Origin: Methyloceanibacter sp.
GTDB taxonomy: Bacteria; Pseudomonadota; Alphaproteobacteria; Rhizobiales; Methyloligellaceae
Length of the DNA: 7,062 nt
Direction of reading: 5' to 3'
Assembly: GCA_016649675.1 (NCBI GenBank)
Contig: JAENXG010000125.1
Span: 1 to 7,062 of the forward strand
Shown in pieces: positions 1-6,423 of the stretch (within the stretch, counting starts at the first letter, position 1; the number at the start of each line of letters is the position of its first letter). A model generated the notes under the pieces. It saw only the letters and a program-made list of their open reading frames with translations. It searched no databases and was not told where the DNA came from. The position numbers were made by a program, and so were the translations under genes.

Positions 1-1265
1 TCGGAGAACAACAGGCTCTTCGTGTTGTAGAACCGGGTGGAGAGATAGTTCCGGTCGTGCAGGCCTTCGAGATAGATTTGATCGACGCGATCGGTCTTGA
101 TCTTGCTGTCGAGGTTATAGAAGCGCCGGAAGGTATCGTCGGTCTCGGCGAGAATATCCCAGCCCCAACTGTAATAGGGATCGAGCGCGAACTTGCCTTG
201 GGTGTAGACGCTTCCGCGAAAATCACCGTTGGTTGGGGCGTCGATTGTTCCCTTGTCGAATACGCCGGCAAGGTCGATGCGATAGCCGCCACTAGCGAGG
301 CGCTGGCGCCAGAAGCCCTGCAACAGCGTGCCCGCATTCGAGGTGTACATCGGCGCTAAGGTGAAGTCGTAGTGGTCGGATAGGGCGAAATAGTAGGGGA
401 CCATGACCGTGGTCCCAAGCACGGTGGAATTGCCGTAGCTCGGCATGAGAAAGCCCGACTTCCGCTTGACTGTCGGATCGGCGCTCTGGAAGTAGGGAAC
501 CCATAAGACCGGCACACCGAAAAAGTCGAAGAACGCGTTGTTGTAGGTAAGGGTGGCCTCGTCGCGCTTATGCGTGATCGTCTTCGCGCGAATGCGCCAC
601 GTGGGCGGCCTGCTCGGGTCCTCCTGGCAGACTTTGCATGGCGTGAACCAACCATCCTCGAACACCGTGACATTGCCGGCCTGGCGCGACGCCGAGGAGG
701 CGACGATGCGAGTGTCGTCCTTGGTGACGAGCTTCATCGCGTCGATGAAGCCGTCACGGAAATCGTCGGTAAGCGTGATGTGATCGGCGGTGATCACCGC
801 GCCGTCGGGGTCCTTGATACTGACGTTCCCCTCTGCCGTCAGCGTGTTGGTGCCCCGGTCGTAGACCACCCGGTCGGCGAGAAGGGTGTAGCTGCCGTAG
901 TAGATTTCGACGTTGCCCTTGGCGGTGATCTTCGAATTCTCGTTGTCGTAGACCATCTCGTCGGCCTGCAGCAGCATGGGCTCGGTCGAGTCGATCTTGG
1001 GCTGCTGGAGCATTTTGCCTAACTGCTGGCGCTGCTGTTCTGCGGCCTTCGAGCTTGCGCTGGCGGAACCGCCGCCGAGACCGGAGGTCGCAGATTTGGC
1101 GAAGGCTGGGGGCAGGCAAAAAACCAGCAATGAGGCTGCAAGCAGGCCTGCGACAAAGCCGGCGCGCAGCCATGCCGATAGGCGGGCCAACGAAGCGCCA
1201 TTAGACGCAGCGAGGCCGGGCAGGGCCCGGCGCATCTTCATCAGCCTTGCGCGGTTCCCGGTCAT
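1..1265 (-). CDS. lptD: LPS-assembly protein LptD, N-terminal part (cut by left edge)
   Basis: LptD is the outer-membrane beta-barrel that, with lipoprotein LptE, inserts lipopolysaccharide into the outer leaflet. The visible 421 codons read without a stop to the window edge; E. coli LptD has about 780 residues, so roughly the C-terminal half (most of the barrel) is missing. A basic n-region and hydrophobic core (about residues 36-51) ending in PPAFA at 52-56 form a signal peptide. Residues 96-175 are an OstA/LptA-like beta-jellyroll with the repeated pattern ADEMVYD, AKGNVEIY, AEGNVSI. The family motif FTPCKVC follows at 207-213, with PPTWRIRAK at 220-228, then the start of the barrel (VPVLWVPYFQ, 251-260; KSGFLMPSYG, 269-278). 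The ATG at 1265 overlaps the lptG stop by one base and has a good Shine-Dalgarno site; Met9 and Met11 are in-frame alternatives that would shorten the long n-region. It is the third gene of the lptF-lptG-lptD run. Identification is by motif recognition and context. Confidence 0.96.
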   Translation of the reverse strand, partial: MTGNRARLMKMRRALPGLAASNGASLARLSAWLRAGFVAGLLAASLLVFCLPPAFAKSATSGLGGGSASASSKAAEQQRQQLGKMLQQPKIDSTEPMLLQADEMVYDNENSKITAKGNVEIYYGSYTLLADRVVYDRGTNTLTAEGNVSIKDPDGAVITADHITLTDDFRDGFIDAMKLVTKDDTRIVASSASRQAGNVTVFEDGWFTPCKVCQEDPSRPPTWRIRAKTITHKRDEATLTYNNAFFDFFGVPVLWVPYFQSADPTVKRKSGFLMPSYGNSTVLGTTVMVPYYFALSDHYDFTLAPMYTSNAGTLLQGFWRQRLASGGYRIDLAGVFDKGTIDAPTNGDFRGSVYTQGKFALDPYYSWGWDILAETDDTFRRFYNLDSKIKTDRVDQIYLEGLHDRNYLSTRFYNTKSLLFS

Positions 1266-2386
1266 CACCCGTCCTCTTTGTACAAGAGCACGGTCATCGC
1301 GAGCGACGCCGCGATGATCACCGGAACCCAGGCAGAGGCTGCGGCAGAGGTCAGCCCGGCCATGGCGAGATTGTGCGACACCTCGGACAGCACAAAGAAC
1401 ACAAAGCCCGCCGCGAGCCCGATAATGGCGTTGATCTGAACGTTGCCGAAGCGGAAGCCCCTGAGCGAACAGGTCGCCGCGATCAGTACCATTGTCACGA
1501 GCAGGAACGGCCGCGATAGGAGAAGCTGATACTGCACGCGATATTGTGTGGCCGGAAGGCCCGCCTTCTCGGCGATCTGGATGAAGTTCGGCAGATCCCA
1601 GAAGGAGATGGAGAAGACCGTGCCGAGGCTGTCGCGCACCTGCGCCGGCGTGAGATAGGTGCTGAGGAGATAGCGCTTATAGAGCGCGGGCTCTTGGCCG
1701 ACGGCGCTCACCCACGCATCCTCGAGTTCCCAGCGGCCGTCCTTGAGCACGGCTCGCTTGGCCTCGATCCGCTCGGTCAGGCCATGATCGCTGTCGTATT
1801 GAAATACCGTGACGCGGCTGAGTTCGAGCCCCTGGTTGAGCACCTCGGCGGCATGGATGACGGACGGACCGTCGGTGCCGTCCTCGCGCAGCCAAGCGCC
1901 TGCGTTCTTGTTGGTCTTGAGCAGCGACTCGTCACGACCGAAAGCGATCGCATAAAGCCGCTCGGCCTCGCCGCGGGCAGCCGCTGCGAGCGGGTTGTAG
2001 AGCAGCACAAAGACGATGCCGAGCAGGAAGGCGACGATCATCGCAGGCAGCGTGAATTGCCATACCGAAATGCCGGCGGCGCGGAGCACGACGAGTTCCG
2101 ACGAGCGGCTCAGCATCAGGAAGATGCCGATGGTTCCGATGAGCACGGCGAAGGGCAGCGTGAGCTCGGAGAAGGAGGGGAGGCGGAGCAGCGTCATCCA
2201 GACGAGCAGGAGGCCCGGGACATCGCCCGAATAATTGCCCGCGCGGCGGAGCATCTCGATGAAATCGACGAAGAAGATGAGGATGCAACAGATCAGGAAC
2301 ATCCCCAGCATGGCGATGAAAAAGCGCAGCGAGAAATAGCGCGCAAGCGTCCCCACTGCACTGATGCCCGGCATCTGCGCTCTCAC
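1265..2386 (-). CDS. lptG: LPS export ABC transporter permease LptG
   Basis: LptG is one of two permease subunits of the inner-membrane LptB2FG complex, which extracts LPS from the inner membrane and pushes it onto the periplasmic LptC-LptA bridge. The 373-residue product (E. coli about 360) has the YjgP/YjgQ layout. An N-terminal helix lies at about 20-45 and two more at about 60-92, with LRLPSFSELTLPFA at 67-80. SRSSELVVLRAAGIS (93-107) is the cytoplasmic coupling segment, followed by a helix at about 110-133. A periplasmic beta-jellyroll spans about 140-285, and three C-terminal helices fill about 290-368. The start is GTG at 2386, inside the GTGA overlap with the lptF stop; AGAGGG lies 11 bases upstream. 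An in-frame ATG at 2376-2374 (Met5) is the alternative. It is called LptG rather than LptF from its position second after lptF and directly before lptD. Both belong to one family, so the F/G split rests partly on gene order. Confidence 0.95.
   Translation of the reverse strand: MRAQMPGISAVGTLARYFSLRFFIAMLGMFLICCILIFFVDFIEMLRRAGNYSGDVPGLLLVWMTLLRLPSFSELTLPFAVLIGTIGIFLMLSRSSELVVLRAAGISVWQFTLPAMIVAFLLGIVFVLLYNPLAAAARGEAERLYAIAFGRDESLLKTNKNAGAWLREDGTDGPSVIHAAEVLNQGLELSRVTVFQYDSDHGLTERIEAKRAVLKDGRWELEDAWVSAVGQEPALYKRYLLSTYLTPAQVRDSLGTVFSISFWDLPNFIQIAEKAGLPATQYRVQYQLLLSRPFLLVTMVLIAATCSLRGFRFGNVQINAIIGLAAGFVFFVLSEVSHNLAMAGLTSAAASAWVPVIIAASLAMTVLLYKEDG
1272..1277 (-). promoter_or_regulatory. Ribosome binding site of lptD
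   Basis: AGAGGA on the minus strand sits 6 bases before the ATG at 1265. It lies within the last codons of lptG and supports this start over the internal Met codons at residues 9 and 11. The TGATG stop/start overlap suggests translational coupling of lptD to lptG (inference). Confidence 0.7.
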
Positions 2387-3564
2387 GTCGCGTGTATCCC
2401 TCTACCGGCCCAAAACATTATCTTTTTTGGTTGGAACTTGAACTCGAAGCTTAGCTTGGACCGCAGCTCAGGGGACATTCTAACGTGCGCCGTCCAGGCC
2501 GCAACGAGAATCGCCCCCACCGGAATAGCATACACAAGAGCCACGGCCCACGCACTGAGAGCCACCAGGTTGCCGGCGACAAGCCCGGCAACGCGCAATC
2601 CCACGCCGATGCCGAAAGCCGAGAGAATCTGCCCCCAACGGTTCTCCCGCGTGGTGCGCGCATGGCCAAGAAGCGCAATAGCGACAAAGGCGAAGACGAG
2701 GGGGTAAAGGGGCGTCGACAGGCGTTCATGCAACTCCGAGCGAAGTTGCCCGGCATCGTGCTTGTTGGCGAGAGTTTTCGCATCAGGATACATGAGCTCG
2801 CTGATGTAGCGCTCGCGCGGGCGCAGCTCGTGGTCGCTGTCATCCTTGGGACTGAACTCGGAAATATCGAGCATGTTCTGGTCGAAGGCGATGATCTGCA
2901 CGCCCTTATCTGCGGTCTCGCCGTTGTAGCGATGCACATACCCGTCGAACATTACGAGATAAGAGCCTTGGTCATTGGTGATGATGCGGCCACGCTCGGC
3001 GAGGTAGCTCATGACCTGCTTCGAATCGCGCTCGTCGTGGACGAGGAGGCCGAGCAGATCGCCGTCCATGGCGCGGTCTCGGATATGGAAGGTGAGCCCT
3101 GTCTCGGGGCTGGAAAAACGGCCTGGCTGAAGGACTTGCGAGATGAGGTCGGCCCTGACCTGGGTGACGAAACTGCGCAGCGCGCGCATGCTCGCAGGGG
3201 TCACAAAGACGTTGGAGAGCAGGATGATGACACTGACTATGGCGGCCAGCGCAAGCAAGGAGGCGCCGATGCGCCAGACGGTCGCGCCCGAGGCCGTCAT
3301 CACGATGAGCTCGCTGTCGCCGTTCATGCGGTCGAGCGTGTAGAGCGCGGCCATCATCATCGCGTTCGGCGCGATGAGCGCCATGAGGCTCGGCAGGCTG
3401 AGCAAAGTCATCTGGAAAAACAATAAGATACCCTGACCCTGCGAGGTGATCAGGTTCAGCTCTTTCAATGCGGTCGCAAGCCAAACGACGGTGGTCAGCG
3501 TGAGCAGGATGACGAGGAACGCGTTCGTCACCTGCCGAAACATGTATCGGCCGAAGAGCGTCAT
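2383..3564 (-). CDS. lptF: LPS export ABC transporter permease LptF
   Basis: LptF is the partner permease of LptG in LptB2FG and shares its fold. From the ATG at 3564 it has 393 residues (E. coli 366). Visible parts are an N-terminal amphipathic start (TLFGRYMFRQ) and TM1 at about 14-33. TM2-3 cover about 46-76 with LLSLPSLMALIAPNAMMMA at 54-72. The coupling segment MNGDSELIVMTASG is at 80-93 and TM4 at about 99-121. The periplasmic jellyroll runs from about 130 to 275. Three helices at about 286-360 follow, with ENRWGQILSAFGIGVGLR at 307-324. A polar tail of about 30 residues (361-393) ends the protein. The frame stays open up to 3648, but that 28-residue extension is basic and unlike family N-termini, so the start at 3564 is preferred. 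No well-spaced Shine-Dalgarno site precedes it; AGG is only 2 bases away and GGGGG is about 17 away. It is the first gene of the lptFGD run, divergent from pepA. Confidence 0.95.
   Translation of the reverse strand: MTLFGRYMFRQVTNAFLVILLTLTTVVWLATALKELNLITSQGQGILLFFQMTLLSLPSLMALIAPNAMMMAALYTLDRMNGDSELIVMTASGATVWRIGASLLALAAIVSVIILLSNVFVTPASMRALRSFVTQVRADLISQVLQPGRFSSPETGLTFHIRDRAMDGDLLGLLVHDERDSKQVMSYLAERGRIITNDQGSYLVMFDGYVHRYNGETADKGVQIIAFDQNMLDISEFSPKDDSDHELRPRERYISELMYPDAKTLANKHDAGQLRSELHERLSTPLYPLVFAFVAIALLGHARTTRENRWGQILSAFGIGVGLRVAGLVAGNLVALSAWAVALVYAIPVGAILVAAWTAHVRMSPELRSKLSFEFKFQPKKIMFWAGRGIHAT
2398..2403 (-). promoter_or_regulatory. Probable ribosome binding site of lptG
   Basis: AGAGGG on the minus strand, inside the 3' end of lptF, lies 11 bases before the GTG at 2386. 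The spacing is slightly long but much better than the 23 bases to the alternative ATG at 2376-2374, so it favours the GTG start. Confidence 0.5.
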
Positions 3565-3630
3565 GGCCTGCTTTCGAAATTCCCCCTGCGGCCCTATTCC
3601 CGATCGGCTTGGATGTTTTTTTGAACGACG

Positions 3631-3648
3631 CCAACCGGTTGGTACCAA
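3631..3648. repeat. Two overlapping perfect palindromes (possible operator)
   Basis: CCAACCGGTTGG at 3631-3642 is a perfect 12-bp palindrome. It shares its TTGG half with a second perfect 10-bp palindrome, TTGGTACCAA, at 3639-3648. The result is three alternating half-sites (CCAA, TTGG, CCAA) over 18 bp, about 65 bp upstream of the lptF start and about 210 bp upstream of pepA. Arrays of alternating half-sites are a common operator geometry, but no regulator is identified and the match may be chance. Confidence 0.35.
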
Positions 3649-3844
3649 GTACGATTTCCATCAGGCCAAGATGGCGGAATTTCGGCTTTTTGGAATGGCT
3701 TGCTTTCCCTTCTGACAGGATTTACCTAGGGCGACTGATTTCCAGCCGCTGTTGCAGATCTGCACCAGTGAGTGCGCCGACGGCTTCCGGTCGGGCGCGC
3801 TTCCCCGACCGATTGCCTTGGTGCCGGACGGCACGGTCATCGAT

Positions 3845-3848
3845 GGAG
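3845..3848 (+). promoter_or_regulatory. Ribosome binding site of pepA (decides the start)
   Basis: GGAG lies 9 bases before the GTG at 3858. The in-frame ATG at 3843 overlaps this site and has no Shine-Dalgarno of its own, so GTG at 3858 is the better start. This also gives a protein that begins (M)SDQTALSF, as family members commonly do. Confidence 0.6.
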
Positions 3849-3857
3849 TTTCTTGCC

Positions 3858-5384
3858 GTGAGCGATCAAACCGCATTGTCCTTTGCCAGCAAGAGCGCGC
3901 CCGCCGACGGCGTCGTCGTGGTGTTCGCGGAGGAGGGGCCGAAGCTGACCCCGACCGCCCAAGATCTCGACAAGAAGTCGAAGGGCTTGCTGTCAAGGGC
4001 GGCCGGGATCACTGGCTTCAAGGGCAAGAAGGATTCGATCGTCGACTTGCTCGCGCCCCAGGGGCTGAAATCTGTGCGCCTGGTAATCGCAGGCACCGAC
4101 AAGACCACGTCCTACGGTCCTGAGGACTGGCTCAATCTCGGCGGTAGCGTCAGGGGGCTGCTCACCGGCAAAGAGGGGCCGACCGCTCATGTGTTCCTCG
4201 AGACCGCCACTGGCGAGATCGCGGCCGCCGACATTGCGAGCTTCGCTCTTGGAGCGCTGCTCCGCGGCTACAAGTTCAAAAAGTACAAGACCAACGCGCG
4301 CAAGAAAAACGGCGCAGCGGAGGAAACGAACGACAGAACGCTGAAGAAGATCGTCATCCACTGTGCCGATCCGAAGGCGGCGGGGCAGGCCTTCGCCGCG
4401 AGCCGCGCCATCGCCGACGGCGTCATGCTTGCCCGCGACCTCGTCAACGAGCCGGCGAACGTGCTCGGCCCCGCCGAGTTCGCCGCCCGCGCCAAGCAGC
4501 TCGCCAAACTCGGCGTCCAGGTCGAGGTGCTCGCCGAGAAAGCGTTGGAGAAACTCGGCATGAACGCGCTTCTTGCCGTAGGGCAGGGCAGCGACAAGCC
4601 CAGTTATATGGCGGTCATGCAATGGCGGGGTGGCGGCGCAAGGGGTGGCGAGCCGATCGTCTTTGTCGGCAAGGGCGTCACCTTCGATGCCGGCGGCATT
4701 TCGTTGAAACCCGCAGCCGGCATGGAGGACATGAAAGGCGACATGGCGGGAGCGGCCTGCGTCGTCGGTCTCATGCAGGCGCTGGCCGAGCGTAAGGCCA
4801 AGGTCAACGTCGTCGGCATTATCGGCCTCGTCGAGAACATGCCGAGCGGGAAGGCGCAGCGCCCGGGCGACGTCGTCACTGCGATGTCGGGACAGACTAT
4901 CGAGGTGCTCAACACCGACGCCGAAGGCCGCATGGTTCTCGCCGACTGCCTCTGGTACGCGCAACAGCGCTTCAAGCCGAAAGCGCTGATCAATCTTGCG
5001 ACCTTGACGGGCGCCGTCATGGTAGCGCTCGGCAAGGAGCATGCGGGACTCTTCAGCAACAATAACGAGCTCGCCGAGTGGCTCGCCGCGGCAGGCAACG
5101 TCACCGGAGAGAGACTGTGGCGGCTGCCGCTCGGGCCGAAATACGACAAGATGATCGAATCGAAGGTCGCCGACATCAAGAACACCGGGGGGAAGTGGGG
5201 CGGCTCGATCTCGGCGGCGCAGTTCCTCCAGCGCTTCGTCAAGGAAGGAACGCCGTGGGCGCATCTCGACATTGCCGGAACGGCTATGTCGTCGGTCGAC
5301 AGCGAGATCAATCGGAGCTGGGGATCGGGGTTCGGGGTGCGGCTGCTCAACCGGCTGGTCAGCGACCATTATGAGCGCCGCTGA
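3858..5384 (+). CDS. pepA: Leucyl aminopeptidase PepA (M17 family)
   Basis: PepA is a hexameric cytosolic metallo-aminopeptidase that removes N-terminal Leu and other residues from peptides using two divalent metals; the E. coli homologue is also a DNA-binding protein. The GTG start gives 508 residues (E. coli 503). The N-terminal regulatory/macro-like domain covers about 1-170 and the M17 catalytic domain about 185-500. All expected active-site residues are visible. VGKGVTFDAGG supplies metal-binding Lys272 and Asp277, and SLKP supplies catalytic Lys284. MKGDMAGA supplies Asp295, and NTDAEGR supplies Asp354, Glu356 and catalytic Arg358. Each is offset by two from the E. coli numbering, so the enzyme should be active. 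The N-terminal segment is Lys-rich around 138-152 (YKFKKYK, RKKNG). It is divergent from lptF, as in E. coli. In many proteobacteria holC follows pepA; here the next recognised gene is mazG. An ATG at 3843 would add five residues. Confidence 0.97.
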   Translation: MSDQTALSFASKSAPADGVVVVFAEEGPKLTPTAQDLDKKSKGLLSRAAGITGFKGKKDSIVDLLAPQGLKSVRLVIAGTDKTTSYGPEDWLNLGGSVRGLLTGKEGPTAHVFLETATGEIAAADIASFALGALLRGYKFKKYKTNARKKNGAAEETNDRTLKKIVIHCADPKAAGQAFAASRAIADGVMLARDLVNEPANVLGPAEFAARAKQLAKLGVQVEVLAEKALEKLGMNALLAVGQGSDKPSYMAVMQWRGGGARGGEPIVFVGKGVTFDAGGISLKPAAGMEDMKGDMAGAACVVGLMQALAERKAKVNVVGIIGLVENMPSGKAQRPGDVVTAMSGQTIEVLNTDAEGRMVLADCLWYAQQRFKPKALINLATLTGAVMVALGKEHAGLFSNNNELAEWLAAAGNVTGERLWRLPLGPKYDKMIESKVADIKNTGGKWGGSISAAQFLQRFVKEGTPWAHLDIAGTAMSSVDSEINRSWGSGFGVRLLNRLVSDHYERR

Positions 5385-5411
5385 GGGTGAGCGGCTCCGG
5401 GAAACCGGCCA

Positions 5412-5442
5412 CGCATAAATTTTCCATAATATACCTTATGCG
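5412..5442. promoter_or_regulatory. AT-rich inverted repeat in the mazG leader
   Basis: CGCATAA at 5412-5418 and TTATGCG at 5436-5442 form a perfect 7-bp inverted repeat around a 17-base AT-rich centre containing CATAAT (5425-5430) and TATACC (5430-5435). This is the only strongly AT-rich patch in the pepA-mazG spacer. It could be a promoter core, an operator or a hairpin. No T-run follows, which argues against an intrinsic pepA terminator, and no clear -35 hexamer lies 16-18 bases upstream of the -10-like hexamers. Confidence 0.35.
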
Positions 5443-5464
5443 AATCCGGGATATGGGGCAGAAA

Positions 5465-5560
5465 ATGCCGGTATTTCCCTATCCCATTGACGATGCCCGC
5501 GAATTCCGTGCGTTGTGGCGTGCTGTCGCCGGCCTGTCCCTCGCCGGGTTCAATGCCTGA
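5465..5560 (+). CDS. Possible 31-residue small ORF or leader peptide upstream of mazG
   Basis: An ATG at 5465 is preceded by GGGG with a 6-base spacer. It opens a 31-codon frame beginning MPVFPYPIDDAREF and ending AGLSLAGFNA, with its TGA at 5558-5560. In-frame ATGs at 5438 and 5453 would lengthen it to 40 or 35 residues but have poorer ribosome sites. The stop overlaps the presumed mazG start by 8 bases (ATGCCTGA). That could couple translation to mazG, which lacks a convincing Shine-Dalgarno of its own. The peptide is mixed-charge with a short apolar C-terminus and resembles no family I know. A chance ORF, or part of a dispersed intergenic repeat, is quite possible. Confidence 0.25.
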   Translation: MPVFPYPIDDAREFRALWRAVAGLSLAGFNA

Positions 5561-6407
5561 CGAGCCGGCAAAGGTGCCATCAGCAAAGCGGCTGCACACG
5601 CTCGACGATCTCCTTGCCGTCATGGCGCGTCTGCGCGATCCGGTCACCGGATGTCCCTGGGACGTGAAGCAGAGCTTCGCCACCATCGCCCCCTACACCA
5701 TCGAGGAAGCCTACGAGGTCGCCGACGCCATTGCGCGCGACGATCTCGATGCGCTGAAGGAAGAGCTCGGTGATCTCCTGCTGCAGGTCGTCTATCACGC
5801 TGAGATGGCAGCGGAGCAGGAGCGTTTCGGCTTTGCCGATGTGGTCGACGCCATCACCCGAAAGATGATCCGCCGCCACCCCCATGTGTTCGCCGACCCG
5901 AGCCTGCGGGAGGATTTCCTCGCGAAGGACCTTTGGCGGCGCATCAAGGACGAGGAGAGAGCCGAACGCGGCGAGGCGCGCGCGAGCTCAACGCTCGATG
6001 ACGTGCCGGTGGCGCTCCCTGCCCTGACGCGCGCCGTGAAGCTGCAGACACGCGCGGCGGAGGTGGGGTTCGATTGGCCGAGCCTGGCGCCGGTGTTGGC
6101 CAAGGCCGAGGAGGAAATCGCCGAGCTGAAGGCGGCGCTCGACGAGACGCACGAGGCAAAAGACGATGGGCCGGCGAAGCGCGTGGTTGAGGAGTTCGGC
6201 GATCTCCTTTTCGTCATGGCGAATCTCGGACGGCATCTCGGCGTCGATCCGGAAGCCGCTTTGCGCGATGCCAACGCCAAGTTCGTGCGGCGCTTCGAGA
6301 GCATCGAGGCCGCGCTCGCCAAGGAAGGCCGCAAGCCCGAAGACGCTACGCTCGAGGAGCTGGATCAGCTGTGGGACGAGGCGAAAGCCGCCGAGACGAA
6401 AGGCTAG
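5553..6407 (+). CDS. mazG: Nucleoside triphosphate pyrophosphohydrolase MazG
   Basis: MazG hydrolyses (d)NTPs to the NMP and pyrophosphate, as house-cleaning of nucleotides; in E. coli it also affects ppGpp levels and cell survival under starvation. From the ATG at 5553 there are 284 residues (E. coli 263) with both MazG domains. Domain 1 starts with MARLRDPVTGCPWDVKQSF (24-42) and carries the Mg-binding signature EEAYE (51-55) and EELGDLLLQ (70-78). A helical linker with RRHPHVFAD (107-115) follows. Domain 2 has EEEIAELKAAL (186-196) and EEFGDLLFVMANLGRHLGV (213-231), then ANAKFVRRF (240-248). Acidic metal ligands are present in both domains. The frame is open upstream to a TTG at 5487, but the extra 22 residues (Cys/Pro/Ser-rich) precede the usual family N-terminus and are rejected. 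The chosen ATG has no strong Shine-Dalgarno and overlaps the stop of a possible small ORF. It is convergent with hflX. Confidence 0.95.
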   Translation: MPDEPAKVPSAKRLHTLDDLLAVMARLRDPVTGCPWDVKQSFATIAPYTIEEAYEVADAIARDDLDALKEELGDLLLQVVYHAEMAAEQERFGFADVVDAITRKMIRRHPHVFADPSLREDFLAKDLWRRIKDEERAERGEARASSTLDDVPVALPALTRAVKLQTRAAEVGFDWPSLAPVLAKAEEEIAELKAALDETHEAKDDGPAKRVVEEFGDLLFVMANLGRHLGVDPEAALRDANAKFVRRFESIEAALAKEGRKPEDATLEELDQLWDEAKAAETKG

Positions 6408-6423
6408 ACTCGGGGAGTTCACC

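Larger units (their letters stand above)
3565..3857. promoter_or_regulatory. Divergent intergenic region between lptF and pepA
   Basis: This 293-bp gap must hold the start signals for leftward lptF and rightward pepA. The frame upstream of pepA is open back to 3609, but the encoded residues (rich in Arg, Ser, Cys and Trp) do not resemble an aminopeptidase N-terminus, so I treat it as noncoding. A run of seven T at 3616-3622 and two overlapping palindromes at 3631-3648 are visible. CTGACA at 3713-3718 resembles a -35 hexamer for pepA, but I see no good -10 at the expected distance. No promoter is therefore assigned on either strand, and no RNA gene is recognised. Confidence 0.6.

Noticed and set aside
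57..359. Plus-strand 100-codon open frame
   Set aside because: It is antisense to lptD, whose minus-strand translation continues unbroken through this region with family motifs.
1544..2707. Plus-strand open frame (387 codons) across lptG and the end of lptF
   Set aside because: It spans two well-identified minus-strand membrane-protein genes. Its product is unusually rich in Glu, Asp, Arg and His, as expected from the complement of hydrophobic codons.
2485..3426. Plus-strand open frame (313 codons) opposite lptF
   Set aside because: It is a shadow of lptF with charged low-complexity composition and no motif.
3565..3648. Extension of lptF upstream to 3648
   Set aside because: It adds 28 basic residues ahead of a typical LptF start, with no ribosome site at the distal codon.
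3609..3857. In-frame N-terminal extension of pepA from a TTG at 3609
   Set aside because: The 83 extra residues do not look like an aminopeptidase N-terminus, and GTG 3858 with GGAG gives the expected family length.
3993..5369. Long minus-strand open frame (458 codons) opposite pepA
   Set aside because: It is antisense to a gene with complete M17 catalytic motifs. The translation is Arg/Asp/His-rich without any recognisable domain, which is typical of a GC-rich shadow frame.
5369..5686. Minus-strand 105-codon open frame across the pepA-mazG spacer
   Set aside because: It overlaps the conserved N-terminus of mazG on the opposite strand and has no recognisable domain.
6408..6418. ACTC-GGG-GAGT hairpin between mazG and hflX as a terminator
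   Set aside because: A four-base-pair stem with no following T-run on either strand is too weak for an intrinsic terminator.
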